Positions 36,622 to 44,981 of a DNA stretch of 64,000 nucleotides are shown one piece after another. This stretch comes from Mucilaginibacter gracilis (GTDB lineage Bacteria; Bacteroidota; Bacteroidia; Sphingobacteriales; Sphingobacteriaceae): contig NZ_RBKU01000001.1 in NCBI RefSeq assembly GCF_003633615.1, positions 1,612,001 through 1,676,000 of the forward strand, given 5' to 3'. The notes beneath the pieces are model-generated. The model saw only the letters and a list, made by a program, of their open reading frames with translations. It was not told where the DNA came from and searched no databases. The first letter of the stretch is position 1; each line of letters starts with the position of its first letter. A program made the translations under genes and the position numbers.

Positions 36622-37196
36622 TAGCGGTAATATGCTTTGCCGCCATTATTAACGGCGTTACCTGCTAATTCGGCATTATCTAACTGTTTGCTAAACCAGG
36701 CATCCCACTGTTGCTGGTTGTTAACATTGCTCATGTGTTGGGTTTGATATTCATAGTCGTCGTTAATTTTGTGATATTTACTTTCAATATCCTTAAAAAC
36801 GGCTACAATTTCGGCCTGATAGTTTGATGTATAATGCCTGCGGGTAAAAGCCGCGTACAACTCGTTACGCATAAGGTAGGCAATGTTGTAATGGCCCTGC
36901 TCGTGCCGTAAAACGCTTGATAGCATTTCGCGGTTTTTCATCAAATCAAACCTTATCCACGATTTTGCTGCGTTAACCTGCACCCGTACATTAAAATCAA
37001 TAATATAATTGCCATTATGCCTTACAGGATTATAAGAGTAACTTACATAGCAATTGGTATAGGCGGCAAAAGCGTTGTCGGCAACCGGGATTGCGGCAAA
37101 ATCTGCCTGGGTAAGCCGGTGGTAGGTTTGCGCCGAAAGCAAACCAGGTGAAAAAGAAACTATCGTAACAACTAATCCAACAAGCCTTTTCTTCAT
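36618..37196 (-). CDS. DUF922 predicted secreted zinc-dependent protein
   Basis: A 192-residue exported protein with a signal peptide (MKKRLVGLVVTIVSFSPGLLSA). The motif HEQGHYNIA near residue 90 is a HExxH zinc-metalloprotease signature characteristic of DUF922. Before it comes SYSYNPVRHNGNYIIDFNVRV, a beta-rich region. The C-terminal part is helical (ESKYHKINDDYEYQTQHMSN). Proteolytic activity is predicted from the motif only. It is convergent with the folate gene. Confidence 0.85.
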   Translation of the reverse strand: MKKRLVGLVVTIVSFSPGLLSAQTYHRLTQADFAAIPVADNAFAAYTNCYVSYSYNPVRHNGNYIIDFNVRVQVNAAKSWIRFDLMKNREMLSSVLRHEQGHYNIAYLMRNELYAAFTRRHYTSNYQAEIVAVFKDIESKYHKINDDYEYQTQHMSNVNNQQQWDAWFSKQLDNAELAGNAVNNGGKAYYRY

Positions 37197-37272
37197 TTTA
37201 TTACCGATAACTACAAATAGACCAATTAATTATGTGATGGTTTATTCAAAGGGCTGTCACTAACCAGTCATA

Positions 37273-37307
37273 AAAAAAACCGGAATCAAATTGGTTCCGG
37301 TTTTTTT
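37273..37307 (-). terminator. Terminator of the second SPFH gene
   Basis: A symmetric AAAAAAACCGGAA/TTCCGGTTTTTTT stem with a ten-base loop lies 15 bases beyond the SPFH stop on the minus strand. Confidence 0.85.
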
Positions 37308-37321
37308 ATGACTATATGTTT

Positions 37322-38266
37322 TTAATTGCCTTTTGGGCCAATTGGGTTGTTTTGGCTTAATACGTTTAGGGCCATCATCTCTTTCATGGTGCGCTGCATG
37401 TTTTCGCCAGAGCCATCGAGGAAGATAACGTTGCCTTTAGAGTTTTCCGAAAAGTGTTTAATAGCTTCGGTCCACATGGTAAATAAAATTACCGACGTAT
37501 CCATATCAGCCTCCTTCATTTCTTTCGCGGCAACGCTCATGCCCTTGGCCACTTCCTCGCGGAAGAGGGCTATACCTTGTCCGCGTAATTGAGCGGCAGA
37601 GCGTTCTGCTTCGGCAGATATTTTGATGGCGTTACCTTCGGCCTCGGCAGCCTTGGTTTTGGTGATGAGCAAAGCCTGGCCCTCGTTTTCGGCGGCGGCC
37701 TTTAAGTTGTTTGATGCAACAACCTGGCTCATCGATTTCATAATTACATCGTCGAAGGTAATATCGTTCAACTGCAAATCTTGCAGGTGGTAGCCCCAGC
37801 TTTCTAATATCTGGTCTATCTGGTCCTTTACGTGGTCAACAATGTCGCGCCTTAAAATTAGTACATCGGCCTGGCGTTTTGTAGCCACAAATGCGCGGAT
37901 GGAGCCTTCAACTGTGCGCACAAGTGCCTGCATCAGGTTACGCTCATCAACAAATTTAAAGGCTACGTTTTTAATAGTTTCCTCTTCCTGGTTTAAAACC
38001 GAATACAGCAACATGGCTTTAAAGTAAACATTGGCCTGATCCACCGTTACGGCTTGAAACTCCAGCTCAACCGAACGGTTTTGGATGGATATGCGCGACG
38101 ATATCATTTCTATCAGCGGGAGCTTAAAATTTAAACCCGGTGATAAAATGCGGCTATACTTGCCAAATACCGTTACCACGGCAATGGTGCCCTGCTGTAC
38201 AGATACAAACGACGAAAAGAGTAATACTAAAACTATAAATGCGATAATTAACGGTACTGCTATCAT
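37322..38266 (-). CDS. SPFH/band 7 protein, stomatin/HflC-like
   Basis: A 314-residue protein with one N-terminal membrane anchor (VPLIIAFIVLVLLFSSF) and a band 7 domain (VQQGTIAVVTVFGKYSRILSPGLNFKLPLIEMI). A helical region rich in Ala, Glu and Lys follows (AAAENEGQALLITKTKAAEAEGNA), then a C-terminal helical tail. The order matches stomatin/paraslipin-type scaffolds that form membrane microdomains and work with proteases. Unlike the SPFH protein at 5672-6577 it lacks a second hydrophobic segment. No NfeD partner is adjacent. Confidence 0.88.
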   Translation of the reverse strand: MIAVPLIIAFIVLVLLFSSFVSVQQGTIAVVTVFGKYSRILSPGLNFKLPLIEMISSRISIQNRSVELEFQAVTVDQANVYFKAMLLYSVLNQEEETIKNVAFKFVDERNLMQALVRTVEGSIRAFVATKRQADVLILRRDIVDHVKDQIDQILESWGYHLQDLQLNDITFDDVIMKSMSQVVASNNLKAAAENEGQALLITKTKAAEAEGNAIKISAEAERSAAQLRGQGIALFREEVAKGMSVAAKEMKEADMDTSVILFTMWTEAIKHFSENSKGNVIFLDGSGENMQRTMKEMMALNVLSQNNPIGPKGN

Positions 38267-38349
38267 GGTTTTGGTTATTTGTTTAACGAATATAGGTAAA
38301 CGTTTATAAATGGTTGGCTTTTTGATAGGTATTAATTAAAATACACATT

Positions 38350-38535
38350 ATGAACATGAAACGCACTTTTGGAGCGATATTAACTATACTGGGCATTGTT
38401 GGCTTAATTTACGCCGGTGTAACCATTATTAACCACTCGGCGGCGGCAACAAGCATTAGTGTTTTTGCCATTATAGGCCTTTTGTTTTTCTTTTCGGGGA
38501 TAAGCCTTGTGCGTGTTACCAAAGACGAAGCGTAG
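38350..38535 (+). CDS. Small two-segment membrane protein
   Basis: A 61-residue protein with two hydrophobic segments (about residues 8-25 and 35-54) linked by a short polar loop (NHSAAATS). It has a basic N-terminus and a charged C-terminus (RVTKDEA). Family and function are not recognised. It is divergent from the SPFH gene and is followed by a bidirectional terminator hairpin, which supports it as a real transcription unit. Confidence 0.65.
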   Translation: MNMKRTFGAILTILGIVGLIYAGVTIINHSAAATSISVFAIIGLLFFFSGISLVRVTKDEA

Positions 38536-38553
38536 CATAAAACATCTCTATTA

Positions 38554-38586
38554 AGATTTGTCAACTTTTTAAAAGTTGACAAATCT
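38554..38586. terminator. Bidirectional terminator hairpin (second copy of TTTG(A/T)CAACTT family)
   Basis: A 15-base perfect stem (38554-38568 with 38572-38586, AGATTTGTCAACTTT) with a TTA loop lies between the convergent small membrane gene and capA. It resembles the hairpin at 8363-8394. Confidence 0.75.
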
Positions 38587-38593
38587 CTCTCTG

Positions 38594-39700
38594 CTAATCA
38601 ACCCGATTAATTACCCCATCGGCACTAATGCTTAGGCCCGATTGCGGAAAATCGGTTTCTGTAAGATATTTTATACGGGTAACGGCACGGTTAAGGCTAT
38701 CGCGCTCAAGGCCGTTTGCATGCGTTTGTTTAAATGCAATAATCTGCCCATTTAAAAACTCGCCTTTTTTATTGAGTTTAACTTTTAATAAAGGTGCCAA
38801 ACCACACACGCCCGAAACACTTACGCTTTTATAAGTGCAAAAATTACCAAGGCTGTAAGCTATCAGCCGGTTTTTATAAAGTTCCATAGCGCGGCTAACA
38901 TGGGGGCCGTTGCCAAAAATAACATCGGCTCCTGCATCAATGGCGTTATGGGCAAAGGCGTGTACATCGCCGCGGTTTTCGCCAATGTAGCTTTCTTTTT
39001 TAAAGGGTACGTGTTCAAAGGCGGCTCCCTCGCCGCCGCCATGAAAAGATACGATAACAATATCAACCTGTTGTTTTAAGCCTTGTATAATAGCGGCAGC
39101 GTTTTTAAAATCGTGCAGAGATACCACCTGGCTGTTTGGCGAAAAAGCACAAAAGCCATATTTAACGCCCTTTATAGTAAATATGGTTGATGGGTGGGTT
39201 TGCAAGCCCGCATAGTAAATGCCATTACTATCTAAAGTATTGGTGGTGCTTTGGCGACCACTATCCCCAAAATCATCAATATGGTTATTGGCTACGCTTA
39301 AAACATCAAAACCGGCAGCCTTAAAAATGCTGCAATACTTAACCGGCATCCGGAAAGAATAGGGTTTCAGTTTCTTTTTTCCGATTGGCGTGCCGCTATC
39401 TGCTAAAGCACCTTCAAGGTTGCCAAATGCTACATCAGCATCTTTAATATATTTCTCGGCGGCTTTAAAGCTGCTTTTGCCACTATCGGGCGGAAGGGTA
39501 TAGGCAGTTGGGTATGCAGTGCCCAGCATCATATCGCCAACGGCAGCAATAGCTATAGTAGTATCAATGGTAGGTTGGGGGGCAACGGGTTTTACAACAA
39601 CAATTGGTTTGGTATGTACAGCAGCGGTATGGGGCTCATTGGTACAGGCAAATAACAGCAATGGTGCTAAAAGCGTAATATGAATTTTGCGGCGCTTCAT
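38594..39700 (-). CDS. CapA family protein (poly-gamma-glutamate-type metallophosphatase fold), lipoprotein
   Basis: A 368-residue protein with a short signal and lipobox LLLFAC, so probably a lipoprotein. The CapA domain shows the metal-binding GDMMLG, NLEGALADSG, VANNHIDDFGDSG, SFHGGGEG and NGPHVSRAME with YSLGNF. CapA proteins are linked to poly-gamma-glutamate capsule in Bacillus, but in Gram-negative bacteria without CapBC their substrate is unknown; no capB or capC is nearby. It lies downstream of an NlpC/P60 peptidase gene on the same strand, separated by a terminator. Confidence 0.88.
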   Translation of the reverse strand: MKRRKIHITLLAPLLLFACTNEPHTAAVHTKPIVVVKPVAPQPTIDTTIAIAAVGDMMLGTAYPTAYTLPPDSGKSSFKAAEKYIKDADVAFGNLEGALADSGTPIGKKKLKPYSFRMPVKYCSIFKAAGFDVLSVANNHIDDFGDSGRQSTTNTLDSNGIYYAGLQTHPSTIFTIKGVKYGFCAFSPNSQVVSLHDFKNAAAIIQGLKQQVDIVIVSFHGGGEGAAFEHVPFKKESYIGENRGDVHAFAHNAIDAGADVIFGNGPHVSRAMELYKNRLIAYSLGNFCTYKSVSVSGVCGLAPLLKVKLNKKGEFLNGQIIAFKQTHANGLERDSLNRAVTRIKYLTETDFPQSGLSISADGVINRVD

Positions 39701-39712
39701 TTTTAGGCAAAA

Positions 39713-39741
39713 AAAAACCTTCCGATGGGCGAAAGGTTTTT
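39713..39741 (-). terminator. Terminator of the NlpC/P60 gene
   Basis: On the minus strand AAAAACCTTTCG...GAAGGTTTTTTTTT forms a stem with T run, between the peptidase gene and capA. Confidence 0.75.
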
Positions 39742-39765
39742 CAATTTAGGTTCACTATTGGTTAG

Positions 39766-40347
39766 TTATTTTGAATCCGTTGCAGATTCTTTTTCCAATT
39801 CTTTTTTAAACGAGTCTAACAAACGGCCACCGCGATAAAAGTAGCGGCTGTAATAATCGTCGTCCAGGTTATTGATAGACACACCCTTTAAAGAAGCGTG
39901 TGCAAATTTGTTATTGCCTAAGTAAATGCCCACATGCGAAATGCTGCGGCTATGTATTTTAAAGAATACTAAATCGCCTTCTTTAAGTTCGTCTTTTTTA
40001 ACAGGGCTAACCATGCTAAAAATATCACGCGAGTTACGTTCGATATTGAGGTTGAACACTTTACTATACAACTCTTTAGTAAAAGCTGAACAATCGATGC
40101 CTTTTTTAGACGATCCGCCAAAACGGTAAGGAGTACCTATCCAATCATAAACAAATTGAAAAAGTTTAACATTTGAGGTTGTAGACAGCGCTACGCCCAT
40201 TATTTGCGAAAGGTAATCTTTAACTAAGCTTTTATCCTGTTCTTCAGTGGTTTCCGGAGCGGAGTTTGGTATAGATTTTGTTTGAGCTTGTACATTAGCA
40301 ACTGAAAGGCTGATGAATAATGCAAGTGCGATAGACAGTTTCTTCAT
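39766..40347 (-). CDS. NlpC/P60 family peptidoglycan endopeptidase
   Basis: A 193-residue exported protein with a signal peptide (MKKLSIALALFISLSVANVQA). The C40 peptidase domain has the catalytic Cys in KKGIDCSAFTKEL and the His in SISHVGIYLGNNKFAHAS. GTPYRFGGSSKKG precedes the Cys as in other family members. It hydrolyses D-Glu-meso-DAP linkages in stem peptides, fitting other peptidoglycan genes of the window. A short N-terminal Glu-rich linker precedes the domain, and a Glu/Lys-rich tail ends it. Confidence 0.92.
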   Translation of the reverse strand: MKKLSIALALFISLSVANVQAQTKSIPNSAPETTEEQDKSLVKDYLSQIMGVALSTTSNVKLFQFVYDWIGTPYRFGGSSKKGIDCSAFTKELYSKVFNLNIERNSRDIFSMVSPVKKDELKEGDLVFFKIHSRSISHVGIYLGNNKFAHASLKGVSINNLDDDYYSRYFYRGGRLLDSFKKELEKESATDSK

Positions 40348-40518
40348 TTAATCTCTCTTTGTTGTATTAGGGGAGTGCAACAATTATTAAAATTGATAAC
40401 ATTTTTGCTTATCAAACGGACATCGTTTGGTAATTTTTTTGTTAACAGTTGTCGAAGATAGTCTTAAAAATCTCTTTTCCAAAAAAAATCTAATAAAAGA
40501 TAAACAAAGTGGCTGCGG

Positions 40519-40550
40519 TTTCGCTTTTTACGCGGATATAATTAGATTTG
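40519..40550 (+). promoter_or_regulatory. Promoter of pdhA
   Basis: TTTC (40519-40522), 20 bases, TAGATTTG (40543-40550). The ATG is 34 bases downstream. The 237-base gap before pdhA holds no gene. Confidence 0.5.
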
Positions 40551-40584
40551 CGCATCTTAAAATTTTAAAGATCTTTTTTAACAC

Positions 40585-41580
40585 ATGAGTTCAGTCGCAA
40601 TCACCAAAGACACTTATCTGCATTGGTACGAATCAATGCTTTTAATGCGCAAGTTTGAAGAAAAGGCAGGTCAATTATACGGTCAGCAAAAAATAAGGGG
40701 CTTTTGCCACCTGTATATTGGTCAGGAAGCGGTGTTAGCCGGTGCCATGTCGGTTATTAAGCACGAAGATAGTATGATAACAGCTTATCGCGATCATGCT
40801 CATGCTTTGGCCAAAGGCACACACCCTAACGCCGTAATGGCCGAACTTTACGGAAAAGCCACCGGCTGCTCAAAAGGTAAAGGCGGCTCAATGCACATGT
40901 TTGATAAGGAAAACCATTTTTATGGCGGCCACGGTATTGTGGGCGGCCAGATACCAATGGGTGCCGGTGTTGCATTTGCCAACAAATACAGCGGGCGCGA
41001 TAATGTTAACCTTTGCTACATGGGCGATGGTGCAGTGCGCCAGGGTGCATTAACCGAAACCTTTAACATGGCTGCGCTGTGGAAACTGCCTGTAATATTT
41101 ATTTGCGAAAACAATGGCTATGCTATGGGTACTTCGGTATCGCGCACAACCATACAAACCGATATTTATAAATTAGGCTTACCTTACGGCATACCATCGT
41201 CGCCGGTTGACGGTATGGACCCGGTTGCGGTACACAACGCTATGGACGAAGCCGTTGAGCGCGCACGCAAAGGTGATGGCCCAACGTTTTTAGAAATGCG
41301 TACCTACCGTTACAAAGGGCACTCCATGTCCGATCCGCAAAAGTACCGCACTAAAGACGAGGTTGAAAGCTACAAAGCTAAAGACCCTATTGAAACCGTT
41401 AAACAAGCTATTTTAACAGAAAAATATGCCGACGATAAATGGTTTGAAGAAATTGACGAAAAAATTAAAGCTATAGTTGACGAATCAGTTAAGTTTTCTG
41501 AGGAATCGCCTTGGCCGGAGGCATCCGAGTTATATACCGATGTGTATGTACAAAAGGATTATCCATACATCAGAGACTAA
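40585..41580 (+). CDS. pdhA: Pyruvate dehydrogenase E1 component, alpha subunit
   Basis: A 331-residue thiamine-diphosphate-binding subunit of the pyruvate dehydrogenase complex, which oxidatively decarboxylates pyruvate. It begins with RKFEEKAGQLYGQQKIRGFCHLY, has the metal/cofactor motif GDGAVRQGALTETFN with ENNGYAMGT, and the conserved TYRYKGHSMSDPQKYR loop. It precedes the E2 gene by 47 bases on the same strand; the beta subunit is not here. Separate placement of pdhB is seen in other Bacteroidota. Confidence 0.96.
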   Translation: MSSVAITKDTYLHWYESMLLMRKFEEKAGQLYGQQKIRGFCHLYIGQEAVLAGAMSVIKHEDSMITAYRDHAHALAKGTHPNAVMAELYGKATGCSKGKGGSMHMFDKENHFYGGHGIVGGQIPMGAGVAFANKYSGRDNVNLCYMGDGAVRQGALTETFNMAALWKLPVIFICENNGYAMGTSVSRTTIQTDIYKLGLPYGIPSSPVDGMDPVAVHNAMDEAVERARKGDGPTFLEMRTYRYKGHSMSDPQKYRTKDEVESYKAKDPIETVKQAILTEKYADDKWFEEIDEKIKAIVDESVKFSEESPWPEASELYTDVYVQKDYPYIRD

Positions 41581-41627
41581 TTATAGGTTCATTTATAAAA
41601 ATATAAAACTATTCATCAAATAAATAT

Positions 41628-43286
41628 ATGGCTGAAGTAGTTAAAATGCCTAAAATGAGCGATACCATGACCGAAGGGGTATTAGCTAAATGGCATAAAA
41701 AAGTTGGCGATAAAATAAAATCGGGAGATGTGCTGGCCGAGATAGAAACGGATAAAGCCACTATGGATTTTGAATCGTTTCAGGATGGTACTTTATTATA
41801 CCTGGGTGTTGAAGAAGGTAAAGCTGTACCTGTTGATACCATTATTGCCGTATTAGGTAAAGAAGGCGAAGATTATAAAGCCGCCTTAGCTGCCGATGGC
41901 GCAAGCGCGCCCAAAGCCGAAACTGCCCCGGCTGCCGATAAGGCACCTGCCGCCCCAGTGGAGGCTAAAAAAGAAGCAGCTCCGGCGGTTGACTTATCAA
42001 AAATACCGGCTGTGGTTATCCGCATGCCTTTGATGAGTGATACCATGACCGAAGGTGTTATTCAAAAATGGAACTTTAAGGTAGGTGATAAAGTTAAAAG
42101 CGACGACTCGTTAGCCGATGTTGAAACTGATAAAGCTACCATGGATGTTGTTGGCTACGAAGCCGGCACACTACTATACATTGGCGTTGCCGAAGGCCAG
42201 GCTGCCAAGGTTAACGAAATTATTGCCATTGTTGGTAAAGAAGGTACCGACATTACGCCGTTATTAGCTGCTGGTAATGCTGCGCCTGCACCTGCTGCAA
42301 GTGCCGAAGAAGCTGCACCTGCAACCGAAGCTGCCGCTGCTCCAACAGCCGATGCCGAAACTGCCGACGAAAGCCGCATTAAAGCATCGCCACTGGCGCG
42401 TAAAATTGCTAAGGATAAGGGCATTAGCCTTACCCAAATAAAAGGCAGTGCCGAAGGTGGCCGTATTGTTAAAAAGGATGTTGAAGGTTATACACCATCG
42501 GCACAACCTGTAGCAGCAAGCGCCCCTGTAGCTGCCGAAGCTGCTGCACCTGCCGCCGCAAAAGCAGCACCTGCACCGGTTAAAATACCCGAGTTTGTGG
42601 GTGTTGAGAAATTTACCGAGAAACCTGTTACACAAATGCGTAAAGCAATTGGCCGCCGTTTAAGCGAGAGCCTGTTTACTGCACCGCATTTTTATGTAAC
42701 CATGTCGATAGATATGGACCAGGCTATTGAGGCCCGTAACAAAATTAATGCCTACGCCCCAACTAAGGTGTCGTTTAACGATCTGGTTTTAAAGGCTACC
42801 GCTATTGCTTTAAAACAGCATCCTAATATCAACTCAGCATGGTTGGGCGATAAAATTCGTTATAACGAGCATGTGAACATTGGTGTTGCCGTTGCTGTTG
42901 ACGAAGGTTTGCTTGTGCCGGTTATTAAATTTGCCGATGGCAAATCGTTAAGCCACATTAGCGCCGAGGTTAAAGACTTTGCCGGAAAAGCCAAAGCCAA
43001 AAAACTACAGCCTAACGAAATGGAAGGCTCAACCTTCACCATATCAAACTTAGGTATGTTTGGTGTTGACGAGTTTACCGCCATTATTAACACACCAAAC
43101 TCGTGTATATTAGCTGTTAGCGGTATACAGGCAGTGCCGGTTGTTAAAAACGGTGCCGTAGTACCAGGCAACATTATGAAAGTTACCCTAAGTGCCGACC
43201 ACCGCACAGTTGACGGTGCTACAGCCGCCGCATTTTTACAAACCCTAAAAGCACTTTTAGAAGAACCTGTTAGGTTGTTGTTTTAA
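41628..43286 (+). CDS. pdhC: Dihydrolipoamide acetyltransferase (E2) of pyruvate dehydrogenase, two lipoyl domains
   Basis: A 552-residue core enzyme. Two lipoyl domains at about 1-80 and 128-205 carry the lipoylated Lys in ETDKATMDF and ETDKATMDV. Two Ala/Pro-rich linkers follow. The peripheral subunit-binding domain (ASPLARKIAKDKGISLTQIK) lies near residues 252-290. The catalytic domain (about 320-552) ends with SADHRTVDGATAAAFL, where the His and Asp act in acetyl transfer. It is co-oriented with pdhA and followed by a strong terminator. Confidence 0.96.
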   Translation: MAEVVKMPKMSDTMTEGVLAKWHKKVGDKIKSGDVLAEIETDKATMDFESFQDGTLLYLGVEEGKAVPVDTIIAVLGKEGEDYKAALAADGASAPKAETAPAADKAPAAPVEAKKEAAPAVDLSKIPAVVIRMPLMSDTMTEGVIQKWNFKVGDKVKSDDSLADVETDKATMDVVGYEAGTLLYIGVAEGQAAKVNEIIAIVGKEGTDITPLLAAGNAAPAPAASAEEAAPATEAAAAPTADAETADESRIKASPLARKIAKDKGISLTQIKGSAEGGRIVKKDVEGYTPSAQPVAASAPVAAEAAAPAAAKAAPAPVKIPEFVGVEKFTEKPVTQMRKAIGRRLSESLFTAPHFYVTMSIDMDQAIEARNKINAYAPTKVSFNDLVLKATAIALKQHPNINSAWLGDKIRYNEHVNIGVAVAVDEGLLVPVIKFADGKSLSHISAEVKDFAGKAKAKKLQPNEMEGSTFTISNLGMFGVDEFTAIINTPNSCILAVSGIQAVPVVKNGAVVPGNIMKVTLSADHRTVDGATAAAFLQTLKALLEEPVRLLF

Positions 43287-43310
43287 AAGTTAAGCTTAAT
43301 TAATATTTGA

Positions 43311-43343
43311 AAAGGCGATATCGAAAGATGTCGCCTTTTTTGT
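43311..43343 (+). terminator. Terminator after pdhC
   Basis: A 13-base stem with one mismatch (AAAAGGCGATATC/GATGTCGCCTTTT) closed by a GAAA loop, then a T run. Confidence 0.85.
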
Positions 43344-43404
43344 GGGGATGGATTAAAGGTGGGCTTGCGGTCTTATGGATGGGCTAATTGAATTAGGCTA
43401 AAAT

Positions 43405-44265
43405 CTATTTGGGTACAACTCTTAGAATTGGATGTCCTTTTTCGTCTTTAAATTCAAATAACTTTCTTGATTTTAAAAATGCCTGAAGTTTAGGAAAATG
43501 AAAGTCTCTATAATCAACAGGCGTATATGTATGCAGATAGGATCCAACAGCTGCAATTCGAGCCCAACCATTTGGGTTGGCTGAGCTTTGGACCGCTTTA
43601 AGTAAATATTCGTCAACCTTTTCGTTAGTCAAAATTTCTTTACTTATTTCGATTCTATTTATTGTGGCGGGAATAATTATAGTTTCCTCTGAATTTTTAT
43701 TTTTAGCCGGTAGAGATTGAGGTTTTGCTTCTTCAATCTTATTTTCAAGTGCGTTATTTATAAGGTTGCTTATGTTAATGCTGAACTGCCTTGTAAATTT
43801 TTGTCTAAAATCAGGTATACCATTGTAGGACTCTGTTAATCCTTCCAGTCTCATTTTTTCTTTGAAATTTTTTAATACAGTAAATTGAGTAATATCAATT
43901 TTGTCCGGCTCAATGGGTGATTGAGAAAAATATAACATTACAGGCTTCTTTAATTTCAAAAACTGTTCAATTTCTTCAACTGTTCCGCTAACTGCAATGC
44001 CAGTATTTGTACCTATTCGAGTCCAAAAAACGCCAACTAAAACATCGCAGTCTTCAACAAGTTGTTTATTTATAATAGCTTGTGGCCTATCACCCATAAG
44101 TGGGGCTGAATGCGTTTCCCATTTTATGGGCATCAAAACAACCTTACTAATCATAGCGTTTATTGCATTCCAATCATTTATGACATCTGGGATAACGTCT
44201 CTTTCGTTGCCAACATCACCAGGAGAAGCCACTAATACTCTAAAGATTTTTGCATCGAACGCCAT
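43405..44265 (-). CDS. DUF4062 plus OST-HTH/LOTUS fusion protein (possible defence or RNA-linked protein)
   Basis: A 286-residue protein. Residues about 7-110 match DUF4062: RVLVASPGDVGNERD (SPGD 14-17, ER 21-22), a DCDVLVGVFWTRIG strand-loop, then SGTVEEIEQFLKLKKPVMLYF, a Glu-containing segment like those in nucleotide-handling Rossmann-like folds. A linker (about 170-210) rich in Lys, Glu and Asn follows. Residues about 218-286 fit the OST-HTH (LOTUS) RNA-binding domain: YLLKAVQSSANPNGWARIAA, then HFPKLQAFLKS and a strand at the end. The gene is AT-rich compared with pdhC and ilvE and stands alone, suggesting an acquired gene. The function is inferred, not known. Confidence 0.72.
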   Translation of the reverse strand: MAFDAKIFRVLVASPGDVGNERDVIPDVINDWNAINAMISKVVLMPIKWETHSAPLMGDRPQAIINKQLVEDCDVLVGVFWTRIGTNTGIAVSGTVEEIEQFLKLKKPVMLYFSQSPIEPDKIDITQFTVLKNFKEKMRLEGLTESYNGIPDFRQKFTRQFSINISNLINNALENKIEEAKPQSLPAKNKNSEETIIIPATINRIEISKEILTNEKVDEYLLKAVQSSANPNGWARIAAVGSYLHTYTPVDYRDFHFPKLQAFLKSRKLFEFKDEKGHPILRVVPK

Positions 44266-44601
44266 AAGTTTAGGTTTAGAAATTTGTTATAATTCAACCA
44301 ATATACATAGTATCATTCATTTGTTATTAGATATTATTATAATTGTTTTTCTCTTGAGTGCATTCTCTTGTTCAAGCAGTAACTGTAAACAAAAAAGAGC
44401 CACAAGTCTCCTCATCGCTCTTAATATGTTGTATTAAACTCAATTGCCTTCAGGATCTCATGCCTTGTAGTTGTGCGCATCTACGCTTTTGAAATGCCGG
44501 ATTTTTTAATTGGCATTACATTGTTGGCGCAAACATAGAGGTCTGGCTGGGCGGGTTTGACTGTCGTTTTCAGTGTACCGAAACTACGTTGTTAACGAAC
44601 T
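44266..44601. other. AT-rich intergenic gap (336 bases) with one terminator-like hairpin
   Basis: No credible gene is seen. It is AT-rich up to about 44390, then holds a hairpin at 44391-44422 and a more GC-rich stretch to the small gene at 44602. Reading-frame fragments on either strand have no start and family sense. Confidence 0.6.
44391..44422 (-). terminator. Terminator-like hairpin, near-copy of 44931-44960
   Basis: On the minus strand AAGAGCGATGAGG...GGCTCTTTTTT. It is about 180 bases beyond the small gene at 44602-44787. Confidence 0.55.
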
Positions 44602-44787
44602 TTACTCAAACTGCAATTCCCAATTATCTTCGCCGCCGTCTACAATGCGGAAAATTGTTTTTTCTACTGTTTGAGTGCCATCTGTAGAGGTGACGTGTAT
44701 GGTTTCGTGGTCGTGAAATTCTTGTGTTTTGGGTACCATAATGGCTCTTACCGAATGTGGATCGCCGGGGACTGTTAAAGTTTTCAT
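44602..44787 (-). CDS. Small protein of unknown function
   Basis: A 61-residue acidic, soluble protein (MKTLTVPGDPHSVRAIMVPK, ending RIVDGGEDNWELQFE) without a signal peptide. It is probably beta-rich (HVTSTDGTQTVEKTIFRIV). The ATG at 44787 is preferred; upstream in-frame codons are not ATG. No domain is recognised. It lies between ilvE and the DUF4062 gene, flanked on both sides by near-identical terminator hairpins. Confidence 0.5.
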   Translation of the reverse strand: MKTLTVPGDPHSVRAIMVPKTQEFHDHETIHVTSTDGTQTVEKTIFRIVDGGEDNWELQFE

Positions 44788-44930
44788 GGGTTGGGTGTTT
44801 TGATATTGGTTTAACAAGGCATATCAAAATAAGTTTCTTTTTGTTTTTGAGTGCCCGGGTTACAAGTAGCTGTGCAGAACGGAGATGAAGTATTGACGAC
44901 GAGCATGACACTCTTTTTTACCATACAAAA

Positions 44931-44960
44931 AAAGAGCAACAAGTTACCTCATTGCTCTTC
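44931..44960 (-). terminator. Terminator of ilvE
   Basis: On the minus strand AAGAGCAATGAGG...TTGCTCTTTTTTT lies 21 bases past the ilvE stop. Confidence 0.8.
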
Positions 44961-44981
44961 AAAATATTGATGTTTTAAACC

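Noticed and set aside
38594..39700. Capsule biosynthesis locus
   Set aside because: Only CapA is present; no CapB, CapC or polysaccharide genes are adjacent.
43405..43460. Prophage or integrative element edge near the DUF4062 gene
   Set aside because: No integrase, tRNA or attachment-like repeat is seen; only lower GC supports acquisition.
44624..44911. 95-codon basic frame overlapping the small gene at 44602-44787
   Set aside because: Composition (Arg/His/Ser-rich, ending in Arg runs) is typical of a shifted frame over the real small gene.
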